Shown piece by piece: positions 8,959-18,022 of a stretch of 64,000 nucleotides of DNA. The notes beneath the pieces are model-generated. The model was not told the origin of the DNA. It worked only from the letters and a program-made list of their open reading frames with translations, and made no database searches. A program made the translations under genes and the position numbers. The stretch comes from an uncultured Lentisphaeria bacterium (GTDB taxonomy: Bacteria; Verrucomicrobiota; Lentisphaeria; Victivallales; Victivallaceae): NCBI GenBank assembly GCA_937888615.1, contig CALABZ010000090.1:5050-69049 (forward strand), read 5' to 3'. Position 1 is the first letter of the stretch, and each line of letters starts with the position of its first letter.

Positions 8959-10139
8959 GATTCATCCTTTTTGTGATAGATTGCGTCGGGATTGGAATTG
9001 AAGACGGTATTGACAAAACGGCATAGCGTCGTCGCTCTCAAACGGTCGCGTATCCGCAATTCGAGGAATATTTCCTGACGGATCCAATCAAAACCGGAAC
9101 CCGCCAGATAAATCCCGATAATCGCCCCGATTCCAATCACCGGATACCAGTCGGAGTTGAAAAAATTCTGAATCCGGACGATGCGGTGCCACAGGAAACC
9201 CATGAAATATGGATTCTCATGGAAGAGATAAACCCCAAAAGTCAACGGTGCGAAAAACAGGATGATCCGTCCGAAACGCGGCGACGCAATCTTCAAACAG
9301 CCAAACCAGAGAAAAAGCGCGGTGGCGGCGGCGCATGTCAACACAAAAAGAAAATCTTCGCAGTGAAAGAGACAAATATTATGAGTACGCATCGACACCA
9401 GATTCGCCAGCAGCAGCATGAAGTTCAAAGCCGTCAGGAGCAGATAGGCGGCAAGAAAGAATCTGCCGCGTGCCCGTGTCAAATCGACCCAGCACCGGCA
9501 ATAAGCTCCGACAAAGTAGAGAAGGATGAAAAGCATCGGTTTTGCCAGCCGGTTGAACGAAAAGATATCCAGTCCCAGCGAAGGCATGACGCTGGTGACA
9601 AAGGAAAGCCCAACCAGCAGAAATAGGAATTGCCGCTTGTCCATAATGCCGATCAAAGCATTTAAGAACGGGGAAAAAAAAAGCAGAGCCAAATACGAGG
9701 ACACAAACCAATATTGCATCGTAGTAAAGGGGAAGATAGAGTGCAGGAACAAAGAAATTCGGGAAACATTCGGCGTAATCGGCCAAATCAAGTTCAGCAA
9801 CAGAAAAAAAATGCTATAGTAAAACAGTTGCAGATAGACGGTCAGGACTTTTTCAAAATGGCATTTGCTTTTGCACAGAAAATATCCGGTGATAAGTATG
9901 TAGCAATCAACGGACACCGTACTGATATTTTTCAGGAATACCGAAAATACATAATTAAGGTTGCTGCGGTACACGGTTTCAAAAATACCGCCATGCAATG
10001 TGAAATGGATTGCCACAACCATCAGCATGGACAAAATCCGGAGCAGTTCGAAATTCAGTTGCCGGTGCGATGATTCCGGACTGTTCTGCGAATACCGATT
10101 TATATTTGTATCCACTCCAACAACCCTTATGCGTAACAA
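8955..10139 (-). CDS. Acyltransferase family 3 membrane protein (OafA/WecH-like)
   Basis: Product of 394 residues with about ten membrane helices. The start of the domain (LNFELLRILSMLMVVAIHFTLHGG) carries the R and H characteristic of acyltransferase-3 proteins, which transfer acetyl or other acyl groups to extracytoplasmic sugars. Further conserved segments are ISTVSVDCYILITGYFLC and LTFGVYLFHENPYF. It is the first gene of a coupled trio; its stop overlaps the ATG of the PTPS-related protein. The first ATG of the frame is used here, but the roughly 25 residues before the first helix have no distinctive features and a GTG within that stretch could be the true start. Modification of a surface or lipid-linked glycan is inferred. 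Confidence 0.88.
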   Translation of the reverse strand: MLRIRVVGVDTNINRYSQNSPESSHRQLNFELLRILSMLMVVAIHFTLHGGIFETVYRSNLNYVFSVFLKNISTVSVDCYILITGYFLCKSKCHFEKVLTVYLQLFYYSIFFLLLNLIWPITPNVSRISLFLHSIFPFTTMQYWFVSSYLALLFFSPFLNALIGIMDKRQFLFLLVGLSFVTSVMPSLGLDIFSFNRLAKPMLFILLYFVGAYCRCWVDLTRARGRFFLAAYLLLTALNFMLLLANLVSMRTHNICLFHCEDFLFVLTCAAATALFLWFGCLKIASPRFGRIILFFAPLTFGVYLFHENPYFMGFLWHRIVRIQNFFNSDWYPVIGIGAIIGIYLAGSGFDWIRQEIFLELRIRDRLRATTLCRFVNTVFNSNPDAIYHKKDES

Positions 10140-10229
10140 TTTAAACTCGGCAATGTCATAAATTCCGTGTAAAAACCATTTTTACCGGAGCATCCAAAGG
10201 GACACCATAATGAAATTTACACCGCCGTT

Positions 10230-10250
10230 CCCGCCATGTCAAATGGCGGG
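10230..10250. terminator. Perfect 8-bp hairpin between operons
   Basis: CCCGCCAT (10230-10237) and ATGGCGGG (10243-10250) are perfectly complementary with a 5-base loop. The hairpin lies in the 229-base gap downstream of the secreted hydrolase gene that ends at 10369. A short T-run follows on the plus strand only, so termination of the minus-strand operon is not certain. Confidence 0.35.
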
Positions 10251-10368
10251 TTTCAAATTTCCGCACTCCCACAGGGTTTAAATGCGAACGCCGGGAACAA
10301 AGTGTCCCGCACCCCGTACCCGGCTGAACGCAAAAGTATGGATCAATAATTCAGCGACAGGACTTGAT

Positions 10369-12255
10369 TCAGTCCTCCAAATCAACTGTATAAAGCGCGG
10401 TTTCCAGTCCATTCAGGCGATTCAGTGAATCCGAACCATTTTCCCCGCCAATGGTTTGTTTGGACAATTTTCCTGATACGCCGGGAACCTCGATTGTCAC
10501 CGCCGCGTCCTTATCGCCGGTATTAACCGCGAACACATACAATTTTTGTCCAAGCCGTTTCGGCAGGAACACAACCCCCTCCCCGGCGGTTTTAACCAAC
10601 GGCGGCGTCTCGTCGGAAAGCAGTATGTCCTGATGCGCCTTCAGTTCCAACGATACTTGATGGACCCCTTCCCAGATGTCGGAAAAAGATCGCGTTTTGT
10701 CATGTCCAAGCCGATGCATCGCATAGAAAAACAGACCTTTAGCCCCGGCGCAAAGCGACTGATACGACATATTGCGCAGTTCCCCGGTGGTCGGAGTCCG
10801 CCCTCCTTCATTGGAAATCAAGACAACAGCCCACAACGAACGTGAATTGCGAATGAAATCGACAGTTTTTTTCATATCATCATAAACCGTCCGTATCGGA
10901 AGTTTTGGGACAGGGTAACTGTCGCAGCCGATAATATCGGCACAATTGATATATTCCGTTGTTTCGCTCGGTACACAATGCAAGTTCCACGACGGATGGT
11001 TGAAATCCAGCCGGTTGATGGCATCATAATGCATCCTGTGCGAATCCAATACAGCAGGCGTCAATTCATCGTTCACATACCACGCCAGCAAGGCCGGATG
11101 GTTTTTCCAGCGATTGACAACTTTTCCAATATATGGGACTTCGTCGTGAATGCTTTTTATTTCGCCGGGACAATACCAGACCGAACTGAAGGCGTCCTTT
11201 ACGGAAAAAACGGCTTTCAGCCCCGCCGCGTGAAGCGCGTCCATTTTCCGGCGGTCCAGTGCGGAATAGCTCAACACCGTGTTGATGCCGCTGATTTTCA
11301 AGAGTTCCACATCTTTCATGAAGGTGTCGAAGTCCTGATAACCGGATTGCGTATAAACACCCAACGGCAAGAATGCTTTGCCATCGACGATTGTACGCCC
11401 ATTCCGGTCGATAAATACTTTGGCCCGGACGGAATTCTTCTGCAAACAGAAGGAATCTTCCCAAAGAACGTCCCGATTCGACATCAACCGGGCGACAAGG
11501 GTATATTGCCCGTCGGGAATGTCGATCTGGAAACTCTTGCGCTCCAATCGTTGAGTCGGAGAAAAGCGCTGTTCCCAAATGGTTTTTCCGTCATTCCTAT
11601 TATTAAGAAGCAAGACGGTCTCACAATCCGCGAACGTCTTCTGATAATCTTCCGGATAAGTTTCAAATTCCAATTCCAACGTATCGTCGATATTCAATTT
11701 ATAATGCGGCTTCAGAACCCGGCACAGGAACGGAACCGGTTCGACCCGCAGATCTTTCCACCATGCCTGACCGGAAAAGTACTCTTTCTTGTCGTTGTTT
11801 CCGCGAACATAACAGGTGAAAGAACCAGCAACAACACCCTGGGGCACGGGACCGGTATAAGCCGTTATTTTACTCCATGGGCTCGTCCCCTTGAAGCCGC
11901 CGGGATGCGGGCCGCCTTTCACATATTTTCCATCGCCATCCTCAAACCCCATGCAGATTGAAGCTCCGGTTTCCCGGGCTCCCGCCAGTTTCTCCGTCTT
12001 CACCATGGCGGAAATCCGATAGATGCGTCCCGGCGTCAGGGAAACCCGCTGGCTGACCAGCAGATACCCGGAGCGAACCTCACTTTGCCAATGCAAAACT
12101 CCGTCCTTTATCTCAAAACGCGGCCCCGGCGCCTGCGGAGCCGGAATGTTCCAATATTGGGTTCCTTCTTTAAAATCCGGATTTTTCAGCAGATTGCCGG
12201 CCCCTGCGATCATTGCGCTGCAAAACAGCATGAATACGAATAGATACCTGCTCAT
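10369..12255 (-). CDS. Secreted glycoside hydrolase-like protein (CBM4/9-like + TIM barrel)
   Basis: Product of 628 residues with a signal peptide (MSRYLFVFMLFCSAMIAGAG). Residues 20-170 resemble a CBM4/9-like jelly roll (NLLKNPDFKEGTQYWNI, GRIYRISAMVKTEKL). After a spacer domain, residues 290-560 form a TIM-barrel catalytic region of the GH2/GH5 clan: GRTIVDGKAFLPLGVYTQ, then ISGINTVLSYSALD, LLAWYVNDELTP with a probable acid/base glutamate, then DIIGCDSYPVP and VVLISNEGG. The last 70 residues look like a small beta domain. The protein is exported and probably cleaves a plant or host glycan, but the linkage is unknown. It follows the pseudopilin by 14 bases and is in the operon of the LacI regulator. 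Confidence 0.82.
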   Translation of the reverse strand: MSRYLFVFMLFCSAMIAGAGNLLKNPDFKEGTQYWNIPAPQAPGPRFEIKDGVLHWQSEVRSGYLLVSQRVSLTPGRIYRISAMVKTEKLAGARETGASICMGFEDGDGKYVKGGPHPGGFKGTSPWSKITAYTGPVPQGVVAGSFTCYVRGNNDKKEYFSGQAWWKDLRVEPVPFLCRVLKPHYKLNIDDTLELEFETYPEDYQKTFADCETVLLLNNRNDGKTIWEQRFSPTQRLERKSFQIDIPDGQYTLVARLMSNRDVLWEDSFCLQKNSVRAKVFIDRNGRTIVDGKAFLPLGVYTQSGYQDFDTFMKDVELLKISGINTVLSYSALDRRKMDALHAAGLKAVFSVKDAFSSVWYCPGEIKSIHDEVPYIGKVVNRWKNHPALLAWYVNDELTPAVLDSHRMHYDAINRLDFNHPSWNLHCVPSETTEYINCADIIGCDSYPVPKLPIRTVYDDMKKTVDFIRNSRSLWAVVLISNEGGRTPTTGELRNMSYQSLCAGAKGLFFYAMHRLGHDKTRSFSDIWEGVHQVSLELKAHQDILLSDETPPLVKTAGEGVVFLPKRLGQKLYVFAVNTGDKDAAVTIEVPGVSGKLSKQTIGGENGSDSLNRLNGLETALYTVDLED

Positions 12256-12269
12256 TTTTTCTCCTTGTC

Positions 12270-12974
12270 TTAGCGACTTTTATCCAGAAAATCCATTCGG
12301 GCATCGAAGCCGGTCTGGCTCTGGTCTCCATAATTTCTGAAATCGACAACTCTCACCGAACGGACCGCGCCATCACCATATAATATATTAAATACGCCCT
12401 GATGGAAATCCACGGTCGGTACTTCAAGTTTCGTATAAGGGGTGTCGAAGCAAAACGCCCGGTTGGCGAGTTTCGACAGCCTGGGATATATATCGACGCT
12501 ACCCCACTCTGCATCTCCGCCCGCCGAAGATCGTCCTCCGCGCCCATGAAAATAGTATCCCAGCACTTCATTGGGGGGAGGATTGGTATTGACTTTGACT
12601 CCGTCCCATTGCCAGCAATCCGGATTGTAAGCATAATTGTCAGTTGCTGCCGAACAGTGCATAATTGCCGCATTATCAATGTATTTTGTTTCATAATAAC
12701 GGCCTAGATTCAGCATGACCCCATTGCTTTTGCGGCGCATGAAATACGGAAGATATGTGGAGGTCCCGGTATAATAGCGGTTCATCCAGTCATTGCTGTC
12801 TCCCGCGTAAAAATTCACCACCGTACCTATTTGCTTGAGGTTATTCACGCAGGCTATTGATTTCGCCTTTTCTCTGGCCGAATTCAGGGCGGGCAAAAGC
12901 ATAGAGGCGAGGATTGCTATGATTGCAATCACTACCAACAACTCAATAAGTGTGAAATTAACAGTCCGTTTCAT
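12270..12974 (-). CDS. Pseudopilin-like protein
   Basis: Product of 234 residues. The prepilin start [20 protein letters not shown] and the hydrophobic helix up to [13 protein letters not shown] match the other pseudopilins of this window (4500, 39476, 51533). The C-terminal domain is soluble and ends with [23 protein letters not shown], the H-X-G...DG pattern of the DUF1559-like family. It lies 15 bases after the LacI-type regulator and 14 bases before the secreted hydrolase, so it belongs to that operon. Processing by a prepilin peptidase is expected from the family. Its role with the hydrolase is inferred from the repeated gene order. Confidence 0.9.
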   Translation of the reverse strand: MKRTVNFTLIELLVVIAIIAILASMLLPALNSAREKAKSIACVNNLKQIGTVVNFYAGDSNDWMNRYYTGTSTYLPYFMRRKSNGVMLNLGRYYETKYIDNAAIMHCSAATDNYAYNPDCWQWDGVKVNTNPPPNEVLGYYFHGRGGRSSAGGDAEWGSVDIYPRLSKLANRAFCFDTPYTKLEVPTVDFHQGVFNILYGDGAVRSVRVVDFRNYGDQSQTGFDARMDFLDKSR

Positions 12975-12989
12975 TTATGATGATCTCCT

Positions 12990-14033
12990 TTATTTGTGAC
13001 AGGTTGATTCACGTATGATTAATTCGGTTTTTATTTTGCGGACGACCGGGCCGGACGATTTCTTTTTCATGCATTCCAGAAGCATTTCGAAGGCCATTCT
13101 GCCCACTTCCGCCGGTTTCTGGTCGATCGTCGTCAGCGATGGAAAACAACACTGCGAAAACGGTTCGTTGTCGTGTCCCACCACCGCCAGGTCTTCCGGT
13201 ACCCTCATTCCGCAACACCTGACTTCACGAATCAGTTGAGCGGCGAAAATATCGTTCTCGGCGATTACGGCTTCCAAACGGTAACGACGGACGTCATTCT
13301 CCAGATAATCCCGCATCTGGCTCTGAAGCTGTGCATGATCAACCGGGTTATTAAATCCCCTTATGTAATGCGGTGGACATTCAAGCCCGTGTTCCACCAT
13401 GGCAGTGCGGAAACCGTCCTCGCGTTTCATGACGCTTGAATTCCGGCTGGACGGCGTCATAATCCCAATACGCCGGTATCCCAGACCGATCAGATGCGCC
13501 ACCGCCTGCCGGACCCCTTCCTGGATTTCGATATTCAGGTAGGATGCGGGTTCGAAACAGGGCGCACCCAGAAATACGATATTCTTCTTGTCCGCGAAAA
13601 ACTTCCGGACCTTGTCCTGTTGCCCGGGGTACTCATGCCCGAAACAGATGACGCCGTCGATCCCATGATTGATAAAATTCTTGTAGCAATCGAAAAAGTG
13701 CTCGATATTGTCATGCGCGTGTCCGATCATGACCCGGTATCCCGCCTGGGCCGCCGCCCCCTCCAGCTCCCGCAGCATCTGGTAAATAATCGGCGGAGCG
13801 AAGGAATCTATCAACGCGCCGATGACCATGCTTTCCTTGCCGGCCAACAGCCGCGCCGTTATATTGGGCTCATAATGCAGCTCTTTGGCGACGGCCAGAA
13901 TCTTCGCGCTGGTCTCGCGGCCGATCCGCAGGGAGTTCTTGCCGTTTAACACGGCGGCCACCGCGCCCTTGGATACGCCGACCTTTTCCGCGATATCGAT
14001 CAACCGTGTTTTCTGATTCCTGTCCGCCATCAA
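12990..14033 (-). CDS. LacI-family transcriptional regulator
   Basis: Product of 347 residues. Residues 9-60 are the LacI helix-turn-helix and hinge (TRLIDIAEKVGVSKGAVAAVLNG, then ITARLLAGKESMVIGALI). The sensor domain has the usual pattern (GIDGVICFGHEYPGQQ, LGYRRIGIMTPSSRNSSV, ENDIFAAQLIREV, DLAVVGHDNEPFSQ and FPSLTTIDQKP). It should bind DNA as a dimer and respond to a sugar. Its own promoter carries a perfect 14-base palindrome with central CG (14068-14081), the form of a LacI-family operator, so it probably represses its own operon with the pseudopilin and hydrolase behind it. The ligand is not known. Confidence 0.93.
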   Translation of the reverse strand: MMADRNQKTRLIDIAEKVGVSKGAVAAVLNGKNSLRIGRETSAKILAVAKELHYEPNITARLLAGKESMVIGALIDSFAPPIIYQMLRELEGAAAQAGYRVMIGHAHDNIEHFFDCYKNFINHGIDGVICFGHEYPGQQDKVRKFFADKKNIVFLGAPCFEPASYLNIEIQEGVRQAVAHLIGLGYRRIGIMTPSSRNSSVMKREDGFRTAMVEHGLECPPHYIRGFNNPVDHAQLQSQMRDYLENDVRRYRLEAVIAENDIFAAQLIREVRCCGMRVPEDLAVVGHDNEPFSQCCFPSLTTIDQKPAEVGRMAFEMLLECMKKKSSGPVVRKIKTELIIRESTCHK

Positions 14034-14067
14034 ATCAATTCCTTGAACATTTGCATTTCACTATCCG

Positions 14068-14081
14068 CTATACCGGTATAG
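14068..14081. promoter_or_regulatory. Probable LacI-family operator
   Basis: CTATACCGGTATAG is a perfect 14-base palindrome with the central CG usual for LacI-family operators. It lies just downstream of the -10 box of the regulator promoter, over the expected start site. The regulator encoded directly downstream is the natural candidate to bind it. Confidence 0.8.
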
Positions 14082-14084
14082 TAG

Positions 14085-14113
14085 ATTATACATGTCCAAT
14101 GCATTTTTGTCAA
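14085..14113 (-). promoter_or_regulatory. Consensus sigma-70 promoter of the LacI operon
   Basis: On the minus strand, TTGACA (14113-14108) and TATAAT (14090-14085) are both perfect and are separated by 17 bases. The start codon of the regulator is at 14033. A repressor on the palindrome at 14068-14081 would block it. Confidence 0.8.
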
Positions 14114-14213
14114 TATGGCGATTGATAAAAAAATGCATTTTTAAAAATATTCTGCAATAATCAGTCTCCAAAAACCGGAAATGATCATCACCGGTGAAAA
14201 CCGGAAACGGATT

Positions 14214-14242
14214 GTTGACTTTGCCCGTCCCACATGATATAT
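14214..14242 (+). promoter_or_regulatory. Promoter for the FmdB/KsgA block
   Basis: TTGACT (14214-14219) and TATATT (14237-14242) are separated by 17 bases. A GGGAG ribosome-binding site and the ATG at 14271 follow. The promoter is divergent from the LacI operon. Confidence 0.6.
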
Positions 14243-14270
14243 TTCCAACAAATAAAAGGGAGATCATGTC

Positions 14271-14492
14271 ATGCCGATATTTGAATACGAATGCCGGGCC
14301 TGCGGCAATGCTTTCGAAAAACTCGTGCCAAACGCGGCCAGCAAAGTGAAATGCGACAAATGCAATTCGGAAGAAGTGACTAAAAAATTGTCCGCCTTTT
14401 CCGCCAGGGTCGCCGCGTCGTGCGGCCGCAAATCGAGCTGCCCCTCCGCCGACACTCCCCACTGCTGCGCCGGCGGCTGCAAACATCACTGA
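14271..14492 (+). CDS. FmdB-family zinc ribbon protein
   Basis: Product of 73 residues. It starts MPIFEYECRACGNAFEKLV and has a second cysteine pair in KVKCDKCNSEEV, giving the CxxC...CxxC zinc ribbon of the FmdB/PSERP putative regulatory family. The C-terminal tail is rich in cysteine and histidine (CCAGGCKHH at the end), which is common in this family and may bind more metal. Its molecular role is not established; regulation of amidase genes was proposed for the founding member. It is the first gene of the plus-strand block and lies 7 bases ahead of ksgA. Confidence 0.88.
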   Translation: MPIFEYECRACGNAFEKLVPNAASKVKCDKCNSEEVTKKLSAFSARVAASCGRKSSCPSADTPHCCAGGCKHH

Positions 14493-14499
14493 GCCGCCG

Positions 14500-15324
14500 A
14501 TGCGTAAAGTCGATTTACTGAAAATTCTCGAAGAACTCAATTTCCATCCGGGCAAAGCCCTCGGTCAGAATTTTCTGATCGACGGCAATCTGCTGGACTT
14601 TATCGTCCGTACCGGCGCGCCCCGTCCCGGTGAAGTCATCCTCGAAGCCGGTCCCGGTTTCGGAGTCCTGACCCGGGGCTTGCTGGCCGCCGGGGCCGAG
14701 GTCTATGCCATTGAATACGACCACCGGTTGGCCGCCTACCTGCGCCGGAATGTCGAAAACGAACATTTTCATCTGACCGAGGGCGACGCCTGCAAGGTCG
14801 ATCTTCAAGCGATCCTGCCGCCGGATAAACCGTTCCGCTCCATCGCCAATCTGCCGTATGCGATCAGCAGTATCTTCATCGGCCGCCTGCTGGAACTGCC
14901 CCGGCCGCCGGTCCAGATGCTTTTCATGCTCCAGAAAGAAATGGGCGAACGGCTCGCCGCCCCGCCGTGCAGTAAAGATTACGGCGCACTGTCGGTCCGG
15001 GCGCAGGCACTTTATGATGCCCGGATTCTGCGCAAAGTGCCGAAACAGGTCTTCCATCCCCAGCCGGAAGTCGATTCCGCGCTGGTGCTGTTCGAACTTC
15101 GCGAAACGATCCCCCCCGCGGAAGTTCGCACCGAACTCTGCCGCCTGAGCCGTTGCGCCTTCGAACAGCGCCGCAAAATGATCACCAAACCGCTGGCCGC
15201 CCTTTATCCGAAAGAACAATTGGCGGCGGCCCTGGAAGAAGCGGGTATCCCGGCGGAAGCCCGCCCGGACAATATTGCCGTACCCTCCTATATCAAACTC
15301 GCGGAGCTTCTGCTGTGTCGATAA
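14500..15324 (+). CDS. ksgA: 16S rRNA (adenine1518-N6/adenine1519-N6)-dimethyltransferase
   Basis: Product of 274 residues, the usual length. It transfers four methyl groups from S-adenosylmethionine to the two adjacent adenines in helix 45 of 16S rRNA during late 30S maturation. The SAM site is seen as PGKALGQNFLID, ILEAGPGFGVLTRGLL and the acidic YAIEYDHRL. The catalytic motif IV is SIANLPYAISS (N-L-P-Y). The C-terminal helical domain follows (FEQRRKMITKPLAALYP). The gene is between fmdB-like and a glycosyltransferase gene, and its stop lies inside the start of the next gene, which suggests coupling. Confidence 0.97.
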   Translation: MRKVDLLKILEELNFHPGKALGQNFLIDGNLLDFIVRTGAPRPGEVILEAGPGFGVLTRGLLAAGAEVYAIEYDHRLAAYLRRNVENEHFHLTEGDACKVDLQAILPPDKPFRSIANLPYAISSIFIGRLLELPRPPVQMLFMLQKEMGERLAAPPCSKDYGALSVRAQALYDARILRKVPKQVFHPQPEVDSALVLFELRETIPPAEVRTELCRLSRCAFEQRRKMITKPLAALYPKEQLAAALEEAGIPAEARPDNIAVPSYIKLAELLLCR

Positions 15325-16523
15325 CGCGCTATCTGGAAAAACACGGCAAAACGATGCCGTTGCCGATACCGTCCGACCGGACTTTCCGTTACGCCGTGGT
15401 GATTCCCTCAATGGCCGAATCGGAAGGCCTGCCGGAGACCCTGCGAAGCCTCGCCGCCAACTCCGGGCTGATGCTCGAAGACACGTTGACCCTGGTCGTC
15501 GTCAACCGCCGCCCGGACTCCCCCCCGGAAATCCGCGACGACAACGAGAAAGTCCTGCAAATCCTCCGCGATAATCCGTTCGCCCTGCCGAACCTCCACT
15601 ATCTCGATCTCGTCACCGAACACGGCGTCGGCGGCGCCCGCAAAACCGGCATGGACACCGCGCTTCTTTACCTCGATCACAGCGTCAATCCGCTCCTCCT
15701 CTGTCTCGACGCCGATACATTGGTTGAGCCGGACTATCTCCGGGCGGCGGCACAGCTCCGCACCCAACCGGGGGCCATCGTCAACTTCCGGCACCGGATG
15801 CCCGAAGAACCAGCGTTACGCCGGGCAATCGTGGAATACGAACTTTTCATGCGTTATTACGTGCTGGGACTGCGTTGGGCGAAGTCGCCGTATGCGTTTC
15901 ATGCGCTGGGTTCGGCGATGATCTGCCGGGCCGCCGACTATGTCCGCTGCGGCGGCATGCGCGAACGCAACGGCGGCGAAGACTTCTATTTCCTCCAGTC
16001 CCTGCGCAAACTCGGTCCGATCGGTTTTATCGGCAATACGACGATTTACCCGGCGGGACGGCTTTCCGACCGCGTCGATTTCGGCACCGGTCCGCGCCTC
16101 CGCAAGCTGATTAACGGCGAGAAACAGGAGTTCTACCATTTCGGTATCTTCATAGAACTGAAGAAGATTATCGCCGCCGCCGATTCGGACCCGGACGAAA
16201 ACCTGCCGGAACGCCTGGCCGGGCAGTTCCGCCCCGAAACCCGTGATTTCTTTCAATTGCAAGGTTTCCCCGCCGCCTGGCCGAAGATCTACCGCAACAC
16301 GCCGAAAACACCGGAAGCGCGCCGCCGCGCCTTTCACACCTGGCTCGACGGCTTCCGCACCTTGAAACTGATCCACTACCTCGAACAAAACGCGCCGATG
16401 CTGGGCCGCCTCGACTATCGTCACGCCTGCGCCATGCTGCTCGAATACTACGGCAGGGGCGGTTCGGAAGCGGCTGACCCGGTACGCTTTCTCGCGGAGC
16501 TTCGTTCTCTGGACAATCACTGA
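15315..16523 (+). CDS. Glycosyltransferase family 2-like protein
   Basis: Product of 402 residues with a GTG start at 15315, chosen because it overlaps the end of ksgA by ten bases and has GGAG 8 bases upstream; an ATG at 15354 is the alternative. The GT-A features are YAVVIPSMAESEGLPETLR, VVNRRPDSPPEI and the metal-binding CLDADTLVEPDYL, followed by a G-E-D motif (RNGGEDFYFLQSLRKLG), where the aspartate is the usual catalytic base. The remaining 130 residues are a helical tail typical of no family that I recognise. The enzyme is cytoplasmic and probably transfers a sugar from a nucleotide donor. Donor and acceptor are unknown. Confidence 0.82.
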   Translation: MSITRYLEKHGKTMPLPIPSDRTFRYAVVIPSMAESEGLPETLRSLAANSGLMLEDTLTLVVVNRRPDSPPEIRDDNEKVLQILRDNPFALPNLHYLDLVTEHGVGGARKTGMDTALLYLDHSVNPLLLCLDADTLVEPDYLRAAAQLRTQPGAIVNFRHRMPEEPALRRAIVEYELFMRYYVLGLRWAKSPYAFHALGSAMICRAADYVRCGGMRERNGGEDFYFLQSLRKLGPIGFIGNTTIYPAGRLSDRVDFGTGPRLRKLINGEKQEFYHFGIFIELKKIIAAADSDPDENLPERLAGQFRPETRDFFQLQGFPAAWPKIYRNTPKTPEARRRAFHTWLDGFRTLKLIHYLEQNAPMLGRLDYRHACAMLLEYYGRGGSEAADPVRFLAELRSLDNH

Positions 16524-16652
16524 CAGTGTCTGAAATATTTGCAGAATTATCGGTCCCGTCCCCATTCAGCGCTTGCTTATTCCGCCGACAAGAATTATAT
16601 TAATGAGATTACTTTAACAGAAAACTTCCATTAAGGGTAATCACAACTGATC

Positions 16653-17936
16653 ATGAAGCTCAAACTTCATTCGTTCCATTATCGGTGGATACTGATCATC
16701 GTCGGGACCACGCTGTATTTCATGGCCAATGTTCAGCGGACGGCGATACCAGGAGCGATCTTCAACGTACTGCAGCAGGAGCTTCAAGCCTCGGCTACCT
16801 GCATCACCTCGCTGGGGGCAGTGTTCATGTACGTTTACGCACTGAACCAGCTCGTCATCGGCATGTTGATCGAAAAATACGGCGGCGCCCGGGTCATCGC
16901 CGTCGGAGCGCTGTTGTTCTGCGCCGGTTCGCTGATGTTTCCGTTGTCGCATTCATTGTTCTGGCTCTATTTCAGCCGGGGGCTGACGGGGCTGGGGGCC
17001 AGTTCGATTTACCTGAGTCTGGTCAAAGAAATCCGGCGCGCGTCCAGCGACAAGAACTTTTCGCTGGCGCTGGCGATCATGACTTTTGCCGGTTATACGG
17101 GGGGGATCATGGCCAATGCGCCATTCGTGGCGGGAGTGGCGCTGATCGGCTGGCGTCCGCTGATGCTGATTATCGCCTTGAGTTCGATCGCGCTTTTCCT
17201 GCTGTTCCTCTTTTCCGGTTATATGACGAAACTCCCGAGAATTCACAGCGAGACGCGGATTTCCTTCCGACCGTTTTTCGAACTTCTTAAGATCCCCCAC
17301 AATCTTTATATGCTGGGCTGTACCGGGGTGAATTTCGGCATGTTCTACGTGATTCAGACCATGATCGGCAAGAAGTTCCTCGAAGACTTCTGCAGCATGT
17401 CATCGGAAAACGCCGCCTGGGTGCTTTCGCTCATGGCGACACTGGCGGCGGTGGTCGGCATGGTTCTGGCGGTACTCAGCCGACTGGCGGGAAACCGCAG
17501 GCGCATCTTCCTGAAATTCGCCACCACAACCACGGTCAGCGTATTCCTGTTGATCATATTGGCACTGGTTTTCGATATCCGGAGCGGAGGAATCGCGGTG
17601 CTGTTCTGCATTTTGACCCTGGCTTCAAACCTGAGCGCAATAACGGTGCCCATGGTTCACGAAACCAATTCGTCGAAACTGGCGGGAGCCACCGTCTGCT
17701 TCATGAACTTCAGCGCCTATATCGCGGTAGCGGTACTGGGCAATGCGGTGGGGCTCCTGATGAGCCTCTTCCGTCCGGAAATCCTGCCGAACGGCGTAAT
17801 GCTCTACGGGCGCGGCTCATATCTGGCGGTGTTCAGTGCGCTGTTCCTGCTGGCGTGTTTCACGGCGTACTGCGCCTGGCACACCCGCGAAACCTGGGGC
17901 CGGAACATCGCTTCCGAAATCAACCGCCTCTCATAA
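16653..17936 (+). CDS. Major facilitator superfamily transporter
   Basis: Product of 427 residues with about twelve hydrophobic segments in two halves. The loop between helices 2 and 3 has the MFS pattern (GMLIEKYGGARVIAVGALL), and helix 4-5 carries FSRGLTGLGASSIYLSLVKEIRR. It sits alone between the glycosyltransferase and ftsK genes, 129 bases after the former. The substrate cannot be read; helix pattern resembles the nitrate/sugar-phosphate-type or uncharacterised MFS carriers. No strong ribosome-binding site is visible before the ATG. Confidence 0.87.
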   Translation: MKLKLHSFHYRWILIIVGTTLYFMANVQRTAIPGAIFNVLQQELQASATCITSLGAVFMYVYALNQLVIGMLIEKYGGARVIAVGALLFCAGSLMFPLSHSLFWLYFSRGLTGLGASSIYLSLVKEIRRASSDKNFSLALAIMTFAGYTGGIMANAPFVAGVALIGWRPLMLIIALSSIALFLLFLFSGYMTKLPRIHSETRISFRPFFELLKIPHNLYMLGCTGVNFGMFYVIQTMIGKKFLEDFCSMSSENAAWVLSLMATLAAVVGMVLAVLSRLAGNRRRIFLKFATTTTVSVFLLIILALVFDIRSGGIAVLFCILTLASNLSAITVPMVHETNSSKLAGATVCFMNFSAYIAVAVLGNAVGLLMSLFRPEILPNGVMLYGRGSYLAVFSALFLLACFTAYCAWHTRETWGRNIASEINRLS

Positions 17937-18022
17937 ATTCTTATCTCAAAATTATCCTTAAACGATTTGATTTAGCACATTTTCGAGCTATTGTTTAGAG
18001 GTATGATTTCAACATAGGGAAT

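Noticed and set aside
16518..16528. Short palindrome CACTGACAGTG near the end of the glycosyltransferase gene
   Set aside because: It overlaps the stop codon region, is short and has no partner elsewhere; chance is likely.
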